64,000 bases of DNA from NCBI GenBank assembly GCA_963669435.1, contig OY770025.1, forward strand, positions 620,001 to 684,000, given 5' to 3'. This DNA comes from CALJFL01 sp963669435. Its GTDB lineage: Bacteria > Pseudomonadota > Gammaproteobacteria > Pseudomonadales > Halieaceae. Each line of letters starts with the position of its first letter. Positions within the stretch are counted from its first letter, which is position 1. The notes under the pieces were generated by a model. That model saw only the letters and a list, made by a program, of their open reading frames with translations, was not told the DNA's origin and did not search any database. Shown here in pieces: positions 53,149 through 61,588 of this stretch. The position numbers were made by a program, and so were the translations under genes.

Positions 53149-54588
53149 ATGACACTGCCAACCAGAATACGTCTTCATCTATGCCTCCTCACAATACCGC
53201 TTTGGGTCGCAAGCACCTCGCAGGCGGATATCGCGCTTCCCCCCGGTCATGAACAGGTGCTGTTTAGCAATGTGCAATTATTAGAAGTACAGGGGAGACC
53301 GACCACAGCCGGTGAAACTTACTCTGTATTGATTGAGAACGGTGTGATCAAGCGGGTTGCAACGGGACAAACTATTGAGGCTCCACAGGCTCTACAAATT
53401 GATGGACAGGGAAAGTATCTGGTACCTGCACTCATCGACGCCCATGTCCATATCTGGGACACCCCCGAATTAGCAGCGTACCTCGCCTATGGCGTCACCA
53501 CCGTTCGCAATGCATCTGGCCTGCCTTATCACCTGACATGGGGCGCGGAGATAGCTAGTGGCGAACGAGTCGGCCCCAGGCTTCTCACCACAGGCCCGAT
53601 ACTTAACGGACAAGGTCCCAATACGCAACTCAACCACCAAATAGTCAGCACAGCCGAGCAAGCCATAGCTGCGGTGCAACAACAGCACACGCAGGGCTAC
53701 CGTGCACTTAAGGTCTATTCCAACCTGTCCCAGCCTGCATATTCGGCAATCCTGGCAGAAGCTGACCGGCTGGGCATGTCTATGATGGGGCACACGCCGG
53801 AAGGAATCAGGGACAAAGGTGTACCGCACACAAAACCCTTTCGCATCCCGTTCGACACGGTACTAGGAGACGGATGGATTTCGATCGAGCATATAGAGAG
53901 CATCGTCTGGCACGCCCTGGCGGATGATCTCGACGAAAGCAAGCTCCTGCCCTTGGCTCAACAGATCGCCAAAAGCGGTACGCCGGTCACCGCGACCCTG
54001 GTAGCTCATCGCAATCTAATGCGTGTAGCACAGACCCAGGGACAATTTCTGGAGCGTGAAGGTAGCGACATGTTGAACCCCTTTATCCGGCAAGTTGAAA
54101 AGCCCGTGCACGAATTCTGGTCCAACCAGCCCCGAGATACGCGCAAGGAATACGATGACTTTTACATGAAGACGCTACGCATATTTCATGATCAGGGAGT
54201 GCGCCTGTTAGCAGGCTCTGATGCTGGAATTTTTGTCAATGTACCGGGCATGTCACTGATCGATGAACTGCAGTTGATGGTTGAGGCGGGCCTGACACCC
54301 CAACAAGCACTGGCAACAGCCACCATTATCCCGTCTGAGGCGTTCGGGCTCTCGGACACACTGGGAAGAGTAAAGGAAGGATATCTCGCCGAACTCATTC
54401 TTGTGGACGGAAACCCAACTGAAAATATCGCTGAACTTTGGAATATCTCCGGCGTCCTCACACATCAGCGCTGGTTCGACCCGGAGGGTATTGCGGCCCT
54501 TAAACAGATGGCCCGCCAGACATCCATCGAGAATTCAGAAAAGATCATTCTGCAAGGGTTGGCGGCCCAGGGCTACACTCCTGATTAG
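53149..54588 (+). CDS. Secreted amidohydrolase (imidazolonepropionase-like)
   Basis: 479-residue metal-dependent hydrolase with a signal peptide (about 1-26). Metal and active-site motifs are HVHIWD (His99 and His101), a probable carbamylated-lysine region YRALKVYSNL, GHTPEG, EHIESIVWH and AGSDAGIF. The composition resembles periplasmic prolidase- or imidazolonepropionase-type amidohydrolases, so a peptide or cyclic amide substrate is likely, but not determined. It follows lysR on the same strand after 115 bases with its own ribosome site. Confidence 0.82.
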   Translation: MTLPTRIRLHLCLLTIPLWVASTSQADIALPPGHEQVLFSNVQLLEVQGRPTTAGETYSVLIENGVIKRVATGQTIEAPQALQIDGQGKYLVPALIDAHVHIWDTPELAAYLAYGVTTVRNASGLPYHLTWGAEIASGERVGPRLLTTGPILNGQGPNTQLNHQIVSTAEQAIAAVQQQHTQGYRALKVYSNLSQPAYSAILAEADRLGMSMMGHTPEGIRDKGVPHTKPFRIPFDTVLGDGWISIEHIESIVWHALADDLDESKLLPLAQQIAKSGTPVTATLVAHRNLMRVAQTQGQFLEREGSDMLNPFIRQVEKPVHEFWSNQPRDTRKEYDDFYMKTLRIFHDQGVRLLAGSDAGIFVNVPGMSLIDELQLMVEAGLTPQQALATATIIPSEAFGLSDTLGRVKEGYLAELILVDGNPTENIAELWNISGVLTHQRWFDPEGIAALKQMARQTSIENSEKIILQGLAAQGYTPD

Positions 54589-54678
54589 CCAGGGCGTCAG
54601 ATGTTAGGGGAACACTCGGTCGGACGCCTATCGATAACGGACTCTAATTTCGCACTTTGCGCTTGAGTATGCGGAACG

Positions 54679-55335
54679 TCAGTTTTCACGTTTCAAACGC
54701 ACCTCCCAGAGCTGGTCTGGCGCTTGTTGCCACTCGTAACGCTCTAATAGATTGTCCGCTGCCAGCCAAAAACGGCTTTTCTCGTCATAGTGGCCGCCTA
54801 CAAAAGTGCAGAGTTGCGCAGCAGTGTCACCCTCCCCAACCAGGCTCTCCTGCTCACCTGCAATACCAGCATGCCGCACGCTACACAGTGGTCTGAGTAA
54901 GTCCGAGCGCGCGGTCGATGTCTCTATATTTGGCAACAGCACCAATCCCTCTCCCCCCCGTGCTATCAGTGAGCGAATAATCGGGCCGGTGAACACGCGC
55001 AGCAGGGGATAAAACAGCGGCAAATCATTCGCGAAAAACTGTGGCGGACGAATATCCTCAGAACGCTGGGTATCCTGGTCCAGCCATTCAACAATGGGCG
55101 CGCCATCCTTGACGTCATATTTCGCGTCGATCACACCGTCGGCATCGCGCCAGTGCACCTCGAATCGCTCGACCAGGCCCACACACTGCGTTGCGTCGAC
55201 CTGCAATTCAACGTCGCCAGCACGACGGGTGCTTACAATGCGGCATTCACCGGAAAGATCACCGTCAATAAGCCAGGTTTCCTGAATATCGACTGATTCG
55301 CCGTTGAGTGAGTACAGGTAACTCCCGGCGAGCAT
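54679..55335 (-). CDS. Protein of unknown function in the nitrilase operon
   Basis: 218 residues, no signal peptide, five cysteines, acidic overall. Much of the N-terminal half looks like beta strands (ETWLIDGDLSGECRIVSTRR, VELQVDATQCVGLVERFEV) and could be a barrel-like binding fold. I recognise no family. It starts 3 bases after the VOC gene and is last in the nitrilase-VOC operon, so a related substrate is likely. Confidence 0.65.
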   Translation of the reverse strand: MLAGSYLYSLNGESVDIQETWLIDGDLSGECRIVSTRRAGDVELQVDATQCVGLVERFEVHWRDADGVIDAKYDVKDGAPIVEWLDQDTQRSEDIRPPQFFANDLPLFYPLLRVFTGPIIRSLIARGGEGLVLLPNIETSTARSDLLRPLCSVRHAGIAGEQESLVGEGDTAAQLCTFVGGHYDEKSRFWLAADNLLERYEWQQAPDQLWEVRLKREN

Positions 55336-55338
55336 CGC

Positions 55339-55809
55339 TTAATGCTCATCCTCGGCGCGGGGATACTCCAGTAGTTCCACCACGAGACCGCCGGTAGTAG
55401 CTGGATCGAGATAGACCATTTTCGCCTTGCCGATTTCTACGATCCCTTCAGGCGTCACGTGACCTGGAACAACGCCCTGATCGTCAAGCGCCGCCACCGC
55501 GCCTTCGATATCCCGGACTCGCCAGGCGACATGATTAATGCCCCCTCCGCCGGAGGGCATATTGAGGAGTTGCTCCTTGAAAGCTTCCGATACCGGCTCG
55601 ATAAGTTCAAACTCCTGGCCGGCCACCGTAAAAAAGGCAAAGCGTGTTTCCGCCGGCTCCCCGGGCTCCGGTGCGTAGCGCACTTCATCGGCGCCAATAC
55701 CATAGAGGCGGCAAGCATCCGCCACCGCAACCTCGAGATCCTCGACCACGAAACCGACATGCACCACGCCCTCAATAAAATCCTTGAGTACCGCACCCAC
55801 TTCAGGCAT
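55339..55809 (-). CDS. VOC-family protein resembling methylmalonyl-CoA epimerase
   Basis: 156 residues with paired betaalphabetabetabeta modules. Metal ligands are in place: His17 (VVHVGFVV), Glu68 (QEFELIEP), His93 (GINHVAWRV) and Glu145 (GLVVELLEY), the pattern of methylmalonyl-CoA epimerase. The operon has no CoA enzymes, so a different substrate with a similar epimerase, isomerase or lyase reaction is possible. Its start overlaps the nitrilase stop by 8 bases. Confidence 0.82.
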   Translation of the reverse strand: MPEVGAVLKDFIEGVVHVGFVVEDLEVAVADACRLYGIGADEVRYAPEPGEPAETRFAFFTVAGQEFELIEPVSEAFKEQLLNMPSGGGGINHVAWRVRDIEGAVAALDDQGVVPGHVTPEGIVEIGKAKMVYLDPATTGGLVVELLEYPRAEDEH

Positions 55810-57532
55810 TAGCTCGCTCCCTGTTGACGGCGCTTTGCGTATCAGCCAAGCCGCCGCTCAATCGCCAGGGGCGGTCCAACAGCAAATCGGTTTGCTCTGA
55901 CATCAGTTTATTGGCCGCCGCGGCAGGTTGGATAACAGCGCTCACCACCGACGACGTCGACCCCTGCTCGGTAACGTGAGGATTATTGATGTAACCATCA
56001 AACTTGCGCTGTTGCCACTGGGTCATCAATGTAAACTCCTGCTCCAGATCGGCGATCAGCCCCCCGTGACCAGCCAACGGCTGAGAGCTTACCACCATAC
56101 AAACCCGGTTCTCCGCGGCGCGACTGCGCAGACCAAACGCCTCTTCCCAACTCTCCTGCAAGCTCACTGACGCGGCTACAACGTGAGCCCCCTGCAGGGC
56201 AGCGACCTTCACCAGTTCCGGAAATACCATATCATCACCGGTAATCATTGCCAGGCGCCCCCAGGGCATGTCCACCGGCTCCAGGTTATCCCCCGTTACC
56301 ATCCATGGAAAACGCTTGCTGTGATGCAGTTGAGGCTGTGTCGCGATAAGACCGCTGCTATCAACCAGGGCCGAGACCACGCCATAGCCCTGCCCCACGG
56401 GCAACACCAGCGAGGCACAGAGCACCAACGGTAGACCCGCACAGGCCTGCTGCATTGCAGAAATAGCGCGTCCTGCAAGTTCGGGCTCGGGCGGTGTTCC
56501 CAGGTTTTCCGCGCCCGCGTAACAAAACAACTCGGGTAACACTGCCAGAGAGGTCTGTGCTGGCAATTGAGCAATCAATTCCGGCAGCTCCGCAAGAGCT
56601 GCCTCCCCACTCGTCTCTGGTCGCAGCAGAGCGACCTCAAGCTGCGCGTCGGCTTCACCGCAAATGGGTTCAACAGACGCTTCGCATATCGCGGCATACA
56701 GGTCGGGGCGACGTGCTAACCACAGGTCGGTGCCATCGGGGCGTGATTTATCGTCGGCCAGTTGCAAGTCTATTTCTGCGGTAATCACCGCCTCCTCATC
56801 TCGCGGTGCGCGCGCAAGGATGTCGCCTGCCGGCGATACAATCTGGCTTTCCCCGGCGCCATTCAAAAACTGCAACGGGATATGCGTCTGCTCGCTTACC
56901 TCCTGCAACAGGTGCTCGGGAATCAGTGGACCGATCTTGTTGGCGGCCACCAGGAATACCTTGTTCTCAGGCGCCCGCGCCGGCACATGCAGGCTCGCTT
57001 CATCCAGGGCGAAGGAGTTTAAGGAATCACAGAACAATTGTGCGCCGCGCAGTGCCAGACCCCGGGGCGTTTCACAGGTAACCCCATCGCGGCAGGGAAA
57101 CATCGCCATAGTACCGAAGGGTGCCTCTACCAGGTCACCCACCTGCTCGGCCCGTGTAAACCAGATATTCTCGTGACCCATCAGGGTCTGCTTATCAGAG
57201 CGCCCGGCTAACGCCCCGTCAGGCGCATAGCATAGCGAGCTGACGGTAATACATTGATAGAGCCCGCGCAGGGAGACATTAATAACAATATACGCACTGT
57301 GGCGCGCCGCTCGCTCTGCGACAGCTTGCAAAAACTCCCCATTGAGCTCCAGCGCCACCTGCCAGGCATGCTCCGCATTGTCATACCAGGAGATGTGGTT
57401 ACTGAACTCGGGCAACACCATAACCTGCGCGCCCGAGGCCGCCGCGCGATCGATTACGCGCAAACAGGTTTCAAGGTTCTGCTGAACATCCGTGCCCGAG
57501 GCGAACTGCAAAGCGGCTACACGAACCTTCAT
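55802..57532 (-). CDS. Tandem nitrilase-superfamily hydrolase with a degenerate second domain
   Basis: 576 residues made of two carbon-nitrogen hydrolase domains (about 1-280 and 296-540). Domain 1 has the full triad: Glu42 (VLPEFSNH), Lys114 (RSDKQTL) and Cys147 (FPCRDG). Domain 2 keeps Glu334 (VLPELF) and Lys406 (HHSKRF), but the cysteine position is Gly432 (MITGDDMVFPEL), so it should be inactive. The substrate amide or nitrile is unknown. The ATG follows AAGGAA. It heads the operon with the VOC and unknown genes and is divergent from the epimerase-like gene. Confidence 0.85.
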   Translation of the reverse strand: MKVRVAALQFASGTDVQQNLETCLRVIDRAAASGAQVMVLPEFSNHISWYDNAEHAWQVALELNGEFLQAVAERAARHSAYIVINVSLRGLYQCITVSSLCYAPDGALAGRSDKQTLMGHENIWFTRAEQVGDLVEAPFGTMAMFPCRDGVTCETPRGLALRGAQLFCDSLNSFALDEASLHVPARAPENKVFLVAANKIGPLIPEHLLQEVSEQTHIPLQFLNGAGESQIVSPAGDILARAPRDEEAVITAEIDLQLADDKSRPDGTDLWLARRPDLYAAICEASVEPICGEADAQLEVALLRPETSGEAALAELPELIAQLPAQTSLAVLPELFCYAGAENLGTPPEPELAGRAISAMQQACAGLPLVLCASLVLPVGQGYGVVSALVDSSGLIATQPQLHHSKRFPWMVTGDNLEPVDMPWGRLAMITGDDMVFPELVKVAALQGAHVVAASVSLQESWEEAFGLRSRAAENRVCMVVSSQPLAGHGGLIADLEQEFTLMTQWQQRKFDGYINNPHVTEQGSTSSVVSAVIQPAAAANKLMSEQTDLLLDRPWRLSGGLADTQSAVNRERANA

Positions 57533-57616
57533 AGGGATTCCTTAAATTATCTGATGAGGCCAGACTCCAGCCCCCAAAAACCAGGGCTGCCAGTCGTGAA
57601 TTCAGCCCGGCATTTA

Positions 57617-57656
57617 TTGTTGCTGAAAAAATATAATGTTATAGTTTTATATCATT
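57617..57656 (+). promoter_or_regulatory. Candidate promoter and 22-bp operator between two divergent catabolic operons
   Basis: TTGTTG (57617-57622), a 17-base spacer and TATAGT (57640-57645) make a good sigma-70 promoter toward the epimerase-like gene. A palindrome at 57635-57656 has arms AATGTTATA and TATATCATT (8 of 9 matching) around GTTT and covers the -10, as a repressor site would. It could serve both operons. The rest of the 173-base gap is A/T-rich without other features. Confidence 0.55.
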
Positions 57657-57705
57657 TTAGGCAATTCAAATACTGCCTCCCCAGGAGCAACAAGGAACAC
57701 TCAAG

Positions 57706-58584
57706 ATGCATATATTTGTCCTCGGTATGGGCCACGTGGGAAAAGCGCTGGCGGCCCAGTTGCGCAGCGCGGGACACCAGATCACCGGCTCTACCACGAC
57801 GCCGGAAAAAGTAGCGGAGCTGCAGCAGCACGCCGACCGGGTCGTCGTGTTGAAAGGGTCCGAGGCAGACAAGGTTGCCGAGGCGGCGCAAGAATGCGAC
57901 GCGATCATCGCGACCGTGGCGCCGAACGTAAAGAATACGCGGACCGTTGAAGAGCGCCACCAACACTACGCCGACGTGCTGGTCGCCAGCTGTCGCTCTG
58001 CAGCCGCAGCCTGCGATCGGGTCATTTTCCTTTCCTCATTCTCAGTGTATGGCGACGGTGGTAGCGGAGCGGAGCCCGTTACCGAACAAACACCAACCGC
58101 GAACGCCGAAGAGCCCTCTTCGCGCTACTACCAGGAGGCGGAGAATGAAGTGCTCGCCAATACGGGCGGTTGCGTACTGCGCTTCCCCGATATGTACGGC
58201 GCACCCGGGGACATGAACTTCGAACAGCGGGTTGCCATGTGCCATGAATATTTCGGCGGCAAGGCCATTTTCAGCGCCGATGCGCCGTTGTATGCCATTC
58301 ATTTTGAAGATGTGGTCTCTTCCGTCATGCACGCTGTCAACGGGGGACTGACCGGTATTTACAACGTTTGTGATAACGAACAGGTACCGGCGAGCAACAA
58401 GGTGGTGTTCGATGCAATATGCAAAAAAATCGAGCGCGAGCCTCTGGAGTTCCTCGACCAGATCAAGGCTCCGCTAAAGAAGATATCTGCACAGAAGCTC
58501 TATGATACGGGCTATCGGGTGCAGCACGACGATCCCAATGCAGAGGTGGTCGCCGCAAGCCAGAATGCAGGAGCAGCACAATGA
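57706..58584 (+). CDS. NAD(P)-binding epimerase-like protein (extended SDR)
   Basis: 292 residues with a Rossmann start FVLGMGHVGKAL (G7xG9xxG12), FLSSFSVYGDGG and a C-terminal substrate domain (YAIHFEDVVSSVMHAVNG, GIYNVCDNEQVP). The YxxxK catalytic pair of extended SDRs is altered: Tyr142 is followed by Glu146 instead of Lys (YYQEAENEV). It may bind nucleotide without classic epimerase chemistry. First gene of a four-gene operon; its stop overlaps the SDR start (ATGA). Confidence 0.78.
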   Translation: MHIFVLGMGHVGKALAAQLRSAGHQITGSTTTPEKVAELQQHADRVVVLKGSEADKVAEAAQECDAIIATVAPNVKNTRTVEERHQHYADVLVASCRSAAAACDRVIFLSSFSVYGDGGSGAEPVTEQTPTANAEEPSSRYYQEAENEVLANTGGCVLRFPDMYGAPGDMNFEQRVAMCHEYFGGKAIFSADAPLYAIHFEDVVSSVMHAVNGGLTGIYNVCDNEQVPASNKVVFDAICKKIEREPLEFLDQIKAPLKKISAQKLYDTGYRVQHDDPNAEVVAASQNAGAAQ

Positions 58585-59378
58585 CCAACGTGGTGATCAC
58601 TGGTAGTACCCAGGGTATTGGCCGCGGACTGGCGGCAGAGTTCTGCCAGCGCGGCGACAACGTCGTCATCACCGGCAGGAACGCAGCACGCGTGTCGGAA
58701 ACGCTTGAGGCTTTCGCCGACTTCGCCGGCAACGCCAGCGGTGTATCTTGCGATGTGCAGAATGTTGACGACGTGCAAGCGCTGTGGAACCACGCAATCG
58801 AACAGTTGGGCAGCGTTGACATATGGATCAATAATGCGGGACTCGCCAGGACTGCCTGGCAGATTCTCGATGTACCCCAGGCTGATCTCGAATCCATGGT
58901 GGCCACCAACATGCTGGGTACCATCAATGGCACTCGCATCGCCGCGCAAGGCATGAAAGCGCAGGGAGGGGGCAAGATATTCAATATGCTGGGGGGCGGC
59001 AGCGATGGCGAGTACTTCCCCGGTATGGGCATCTATGGCACTACCAAGCGTGGGCTGAATTACTTTACCGATGCGCTGGTGAAAGAACTCGCTGGTGAGA
59101 ATGTCATTGTCGCGAAGATTCGCCCGGGCATGATCATTACCGAAGCCGTGGTCCGCGAGGCTCGTGAAGACCCGGAGACCTTCGAAAAGTCACGGGCCAC
59201 CATGAACAATCTTGTAGACACCATCGAGACGGTGGCCCCGTATCTGGTAGACCAAATGCTGTCCACAACGAAAAGCGGCAGCAAAATCCGCTGGCTGACC
59301 GGAGGCAAGATTGCCAAGCGCATGATTGCCGGCCGCTTCAAGAAACGCCCCGACCAGTTCGAAGCTTTCGGCCTGTAA
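58581..59378 (+). CDS. Short-chain dehydrogenase resembling chlorophyll b reductase (NYC1/NOL)
   Basis: 265-residue classical SDR: NVVITGSTQGIGRGLAAEF for NADPH, DIWINNAG, and Tyr152-Lys156 in IYGTTKRGL, with Ser141 in GGGSDG. By eye it is unusually close to plant chlorophyll b reductases NOL/NYC1, which reduce the 7-formyl group of chlorophyll b: shared features, recalled from memory, are GDNVVI after the first helix, DIWINNAG, IFN before G-G-SDG, an 11-residue Ser-to-Tyr spacing, PGM with a following T, and a C-terminal IR-LTG-K element. The RCCR-like gene follows after 79 bases. Substrate is inferred, not shown. Confidence 0.8.
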   Translation: MTNVVITGSTQGIGRGLAAEFCQRGDNVVITGRNAARVSETLEAFADFAGNASGVSCDVQNVDDVQALWNHAIEQLGSVDIWINNAGLARTAWQILDVPQADLESMVATNMLGTINGTRIAAQGMKAQGGGKIFNMLGGGSDGEYFPGMGIYGTTKRGLNYFTDALVKELAGENVIVAKIRPGMIITEAVVREAREDPETFEKSRATMNNLVDTIETVAPYLVDQMLSTTKSGSKIRWLTGGKIAKRMIAGRFKKRPDQFEAFGL

Positions 59379-59457
59379 GCGATTCTTCTGAAAAATATTC
59401 CCGCATCGAGCTACGCTCGCTGAGATAATTTAACCCTGTAAAACCACCGGAAACCCT

Positions 59458-60273
59458 ATGAATACAGACACCAAATCCATCGACCAGTTTCTTGCAGACA
59501 ATCCTGACGTCGATGTCAGCCAGGCCTGGGAGCGCTGCTGGGGAATACTCAGCGACGTCAAGGCACGTATCGCTGCGCGTTTCACTGATCTGGCACTGGA
59601 ACCCAACTGCGCGGACCGCGAATATTACACCTCACCCAATGGTGAATTTGAGGGATCAATGCAAGCCTGGAGCGGGAGCGGCTGCGACTGGCTGGTTAAC
59701 TCCTGGCTGGGCAATCGTAAGGCCAGCATACTGGACATGAACGCCACGGCGTTCCTGGGGCAGGAAACCGACGTGCCCCACTTTGTAATGGTGTTTGGCA
59801 CGATTCCCAAGTTGTTTTTCTATTTTGACTTCACCCCGCGTCGCAACCTGATGACAGACACGGACTACCTGGATCGCTACTACGGGCCGATCAATAGAGA
59901 GTACCTGGCACTGCGCGGCAACCCCGAGTTTCAGTGGTCCGTGAGCCATGGTACCTATATGCGTTCGCTGACCAACCCCTCGACCCAAAGCCTGATGGGT
60001 GAACTCACTTCGGAAAACATCGACACCCTGGAAGCCTATACCTACAGCATGCTGGAGCACTGGCTGGGTTGGCTGGACGCCGCAGCGCCAGTACCCCAGG
60101 AAGAACGCGCCGCCTTGCAGGCCTATGACTTTAAGGTGCGTGAACTGGGCTATGCCCGCGACCCGATGAACAAACTGGCAGAGCAGGTATTTGGTGCAGA
60201 CCAGGTCGAAAACATGCTGAATATCCGTATGGGACGTGAACAGATGCAGCGCCAGCTGGGACAGGGTAGCTAA
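59458..60273 (+). CDS. Homologue of red chlorophyll catabolite reductase (RCCR)
   Basis: 271 residues, no signal peptide. I align it from memory with plant RCCR (ACD2), a ferredoxin-dependent bilin-reductase relative that reduces the red tetrapyrrole made when chlorophyll's ring is opened. Shared landmarks in order are SPNGEFEGS (59-67), SGSGCDWLVNSW (72-83), AFLG (98-101), VPHFVM (106-111), FDFTPRRNL (123-131), TDYLDRYY (135-142), NPEF (155-158), YMRSLTNPS (167-175), and a late VFG (244-246). The plant Glu after FVVE is Val112 here; Asp235 may match the conserved late Asp. Substrate unproven. Confidence 0.75.
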   Translation: MNTDTKSIDQFLADNPDVDVSQAWERCWGILSDVKARIAARFTDLALEPNCADREYYTSPNGEFEGSMQAWSGSGCDWLVNSWLGNRKASILDMNATAFLGQETDVPHFVMVFGTIPKLFFYFDFTPRRNLMTDTDYLDRYYGPINREYLALRGNPEFQWSVSHGTYMRSLTNPSTQSLMGELTSENIDTLEAYTYSMLEHWLGWLDAAAPVPQEERAALQAYDFKVRELGYARDPMNKLAEQVFGADQVENMLNIRMGREQMQRQLGQGS

Positions 60274-60276
60274 GAC

Positions 60277-61548
60277 ATGACTCGCTTCCTGGGCATCGAC
60301 CTGTCCGAGGGCATTACCCGGCGCCACCTGCTGGCCTACTTTGCCGTGGCCTTTATCTCTTCCAGCTATGCGGGTGCCCTGGCGATGCTGCAGCCGGGGC
60401 TGCTCCAGGTGATGGGCTTTGACCCCGGTCAACAGGCAATCCTCACCGGCAATCTGAGCGCCATGCAAGAGGTCATTCTGATCGTCATGATGGGCGTAAT
60501 GGGCGCACTCGCGGACCGCCATGGGCGCAAACCGGTTTATGTCTTTGGATTACTGGCTACTGCGATCGGGTTCATGCTCTACCCGTTCGCTACCAGTCTG
60601 ACCGAGCTGATTCTCTACCGCATTATCATCGCCTTCGGTACCGCGGCGATGGTAGGGATGATGGTGACGGTGATCGCTGATTATTCCCGGGACAGTACGC
60701 GCGGAAAAGCCAACGGCCTGCAGGGATTGATAGCCACCCTGGGTGCCTTCCTGCCACCGATGCTGGGTGCACTACCCAAAGTGTTCGTTGACCAGGGTTT
60801 CGACGAGCTGGCCGCGCAACGCATAACCTTTGGCGTCGCTGGCAGTCTCGGTGTGCTCGGCTCGATGATCGCCCTGTTTGGTCTGGCACCGCACGTCAGC
60901 AAAGCGACCGCCCAGGCGCGCGAATCTATTACCAGTATGGTCGCGTACGGAATACAAGCTGCGCGCAACCAGGGTATCGCCCTGTCCTATGGCGCCGCCT
61001 TCATTTCCCGCGGAGACCTGGCGGTTACCGGCGCCTTCATGAGCCTGTGGTTGGTGCAATACGGTACCGGTGAACTGGGCATGCAGCCGAGCGAGGCCAT
61101 GTTCAAACTGGCTGTGCCACGGGTGCTGCTGGTGGTCAGTGGTGCGTTGATCGGCTCGCTGTTAATGGGTTTTATCGCCGACAAGGTCAGCCGCGTAACG
61201 GCGGTGAGCATGGCCTCGGGGCTGGCCGGGCTAGTTTACCTGAGTATGTTCCTGGTAACAGATCCAACGGCCACCTGGGTGATGGTGTTACTGACAATCA
61301 TGGGGATTGCTGAAATCAGCGCCTTTGTCAGCAGCCAGGCGCTGGTGGGTGAACGCGCGGAGGCCGATCGGCGTGGTGCCATTATCGGCATGTTCGGTGT
61401 ATCGGGAGCCATCGGCATATTGATCGGTACCGCCGGTGGCGGCTGGCTGTTCGCCAACCTCGGACAATCCACCCCATTCGTACTGTTTGGGGTGCTGAAC
61501 TGCCTGGTGTTTTTCTGGTCCCTGCGGGTCAGGCGGCTGGAGAGCTAA
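60277..61548 (+). CDS. MFS transporter
   Basis: 423-residue, twelve-segment major facilitator. The loop motif GALADRHGRKPVY (about 79-91) is the MFS motif A, and GFIADKVSRVTAVS repeats it in the second half. The first half has an odd number of Met/Leu residues near MLQPGLLQVMGF. The gene starts 3 bases after the RCCR-like gene, so the two are co-transcribed and the substrate may be the same compound or its product. Direction of transport is not evident. Confidence 0.88.
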   Translation: MTRFLGIDLSEGITRRHLLAYFAVAFISSSYAGALAMLQPGLLQVMGFDPGQQAILTGNLSAMQEVILIVMMGVMGALADRHGRKPVYVFGLLATAIGFMLYPFATSLTELILYRIIIAFGTAAMVGMMVTVIADYSRDSTRGKANGLQGLIATLGAFLPPMLGALPKVFVDQGFDELAAQRITFGVAGSLGVLGSMIALFGLAPHVSKATAQARESITSMVAYGIQAARNQGIALSYGAAFISRGDLAVTGAFMSLWLVQYGTGELGMQPSEAMFKLAVPRVLLVVSGALIGSLLMGFIADKVSRVTAVSMASGLAGLVYLSMFLVTDPTATWVMVLLTIMGIAEISAFVSSQALVGERAEADRRGAIIGMFGVSGAIGILIGTAGGGWLFANLGQSTPFVLFGVLNCLVFFWSLRVRRLES

Positions 61549-61588
61549 CCCACGCTTCGCTGGACTTAGCGCATTACATAGAGCTGGC

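Noticed and set aside
59407..59419. Small hairpin CGAGC-TAC-GCTCG before the RCCR-like gene
   Set aside because: Five base pairs with a three-base loop and no T run; likely chance.
59656..60522. 288-codon minus-strand frame opposite the RCCR-like gene
   Set aside because: Its translation is rich in His, Gln and Val in the pattern of a reverse-strand shadow, spans the gap between two coding genes and shows no family motif.
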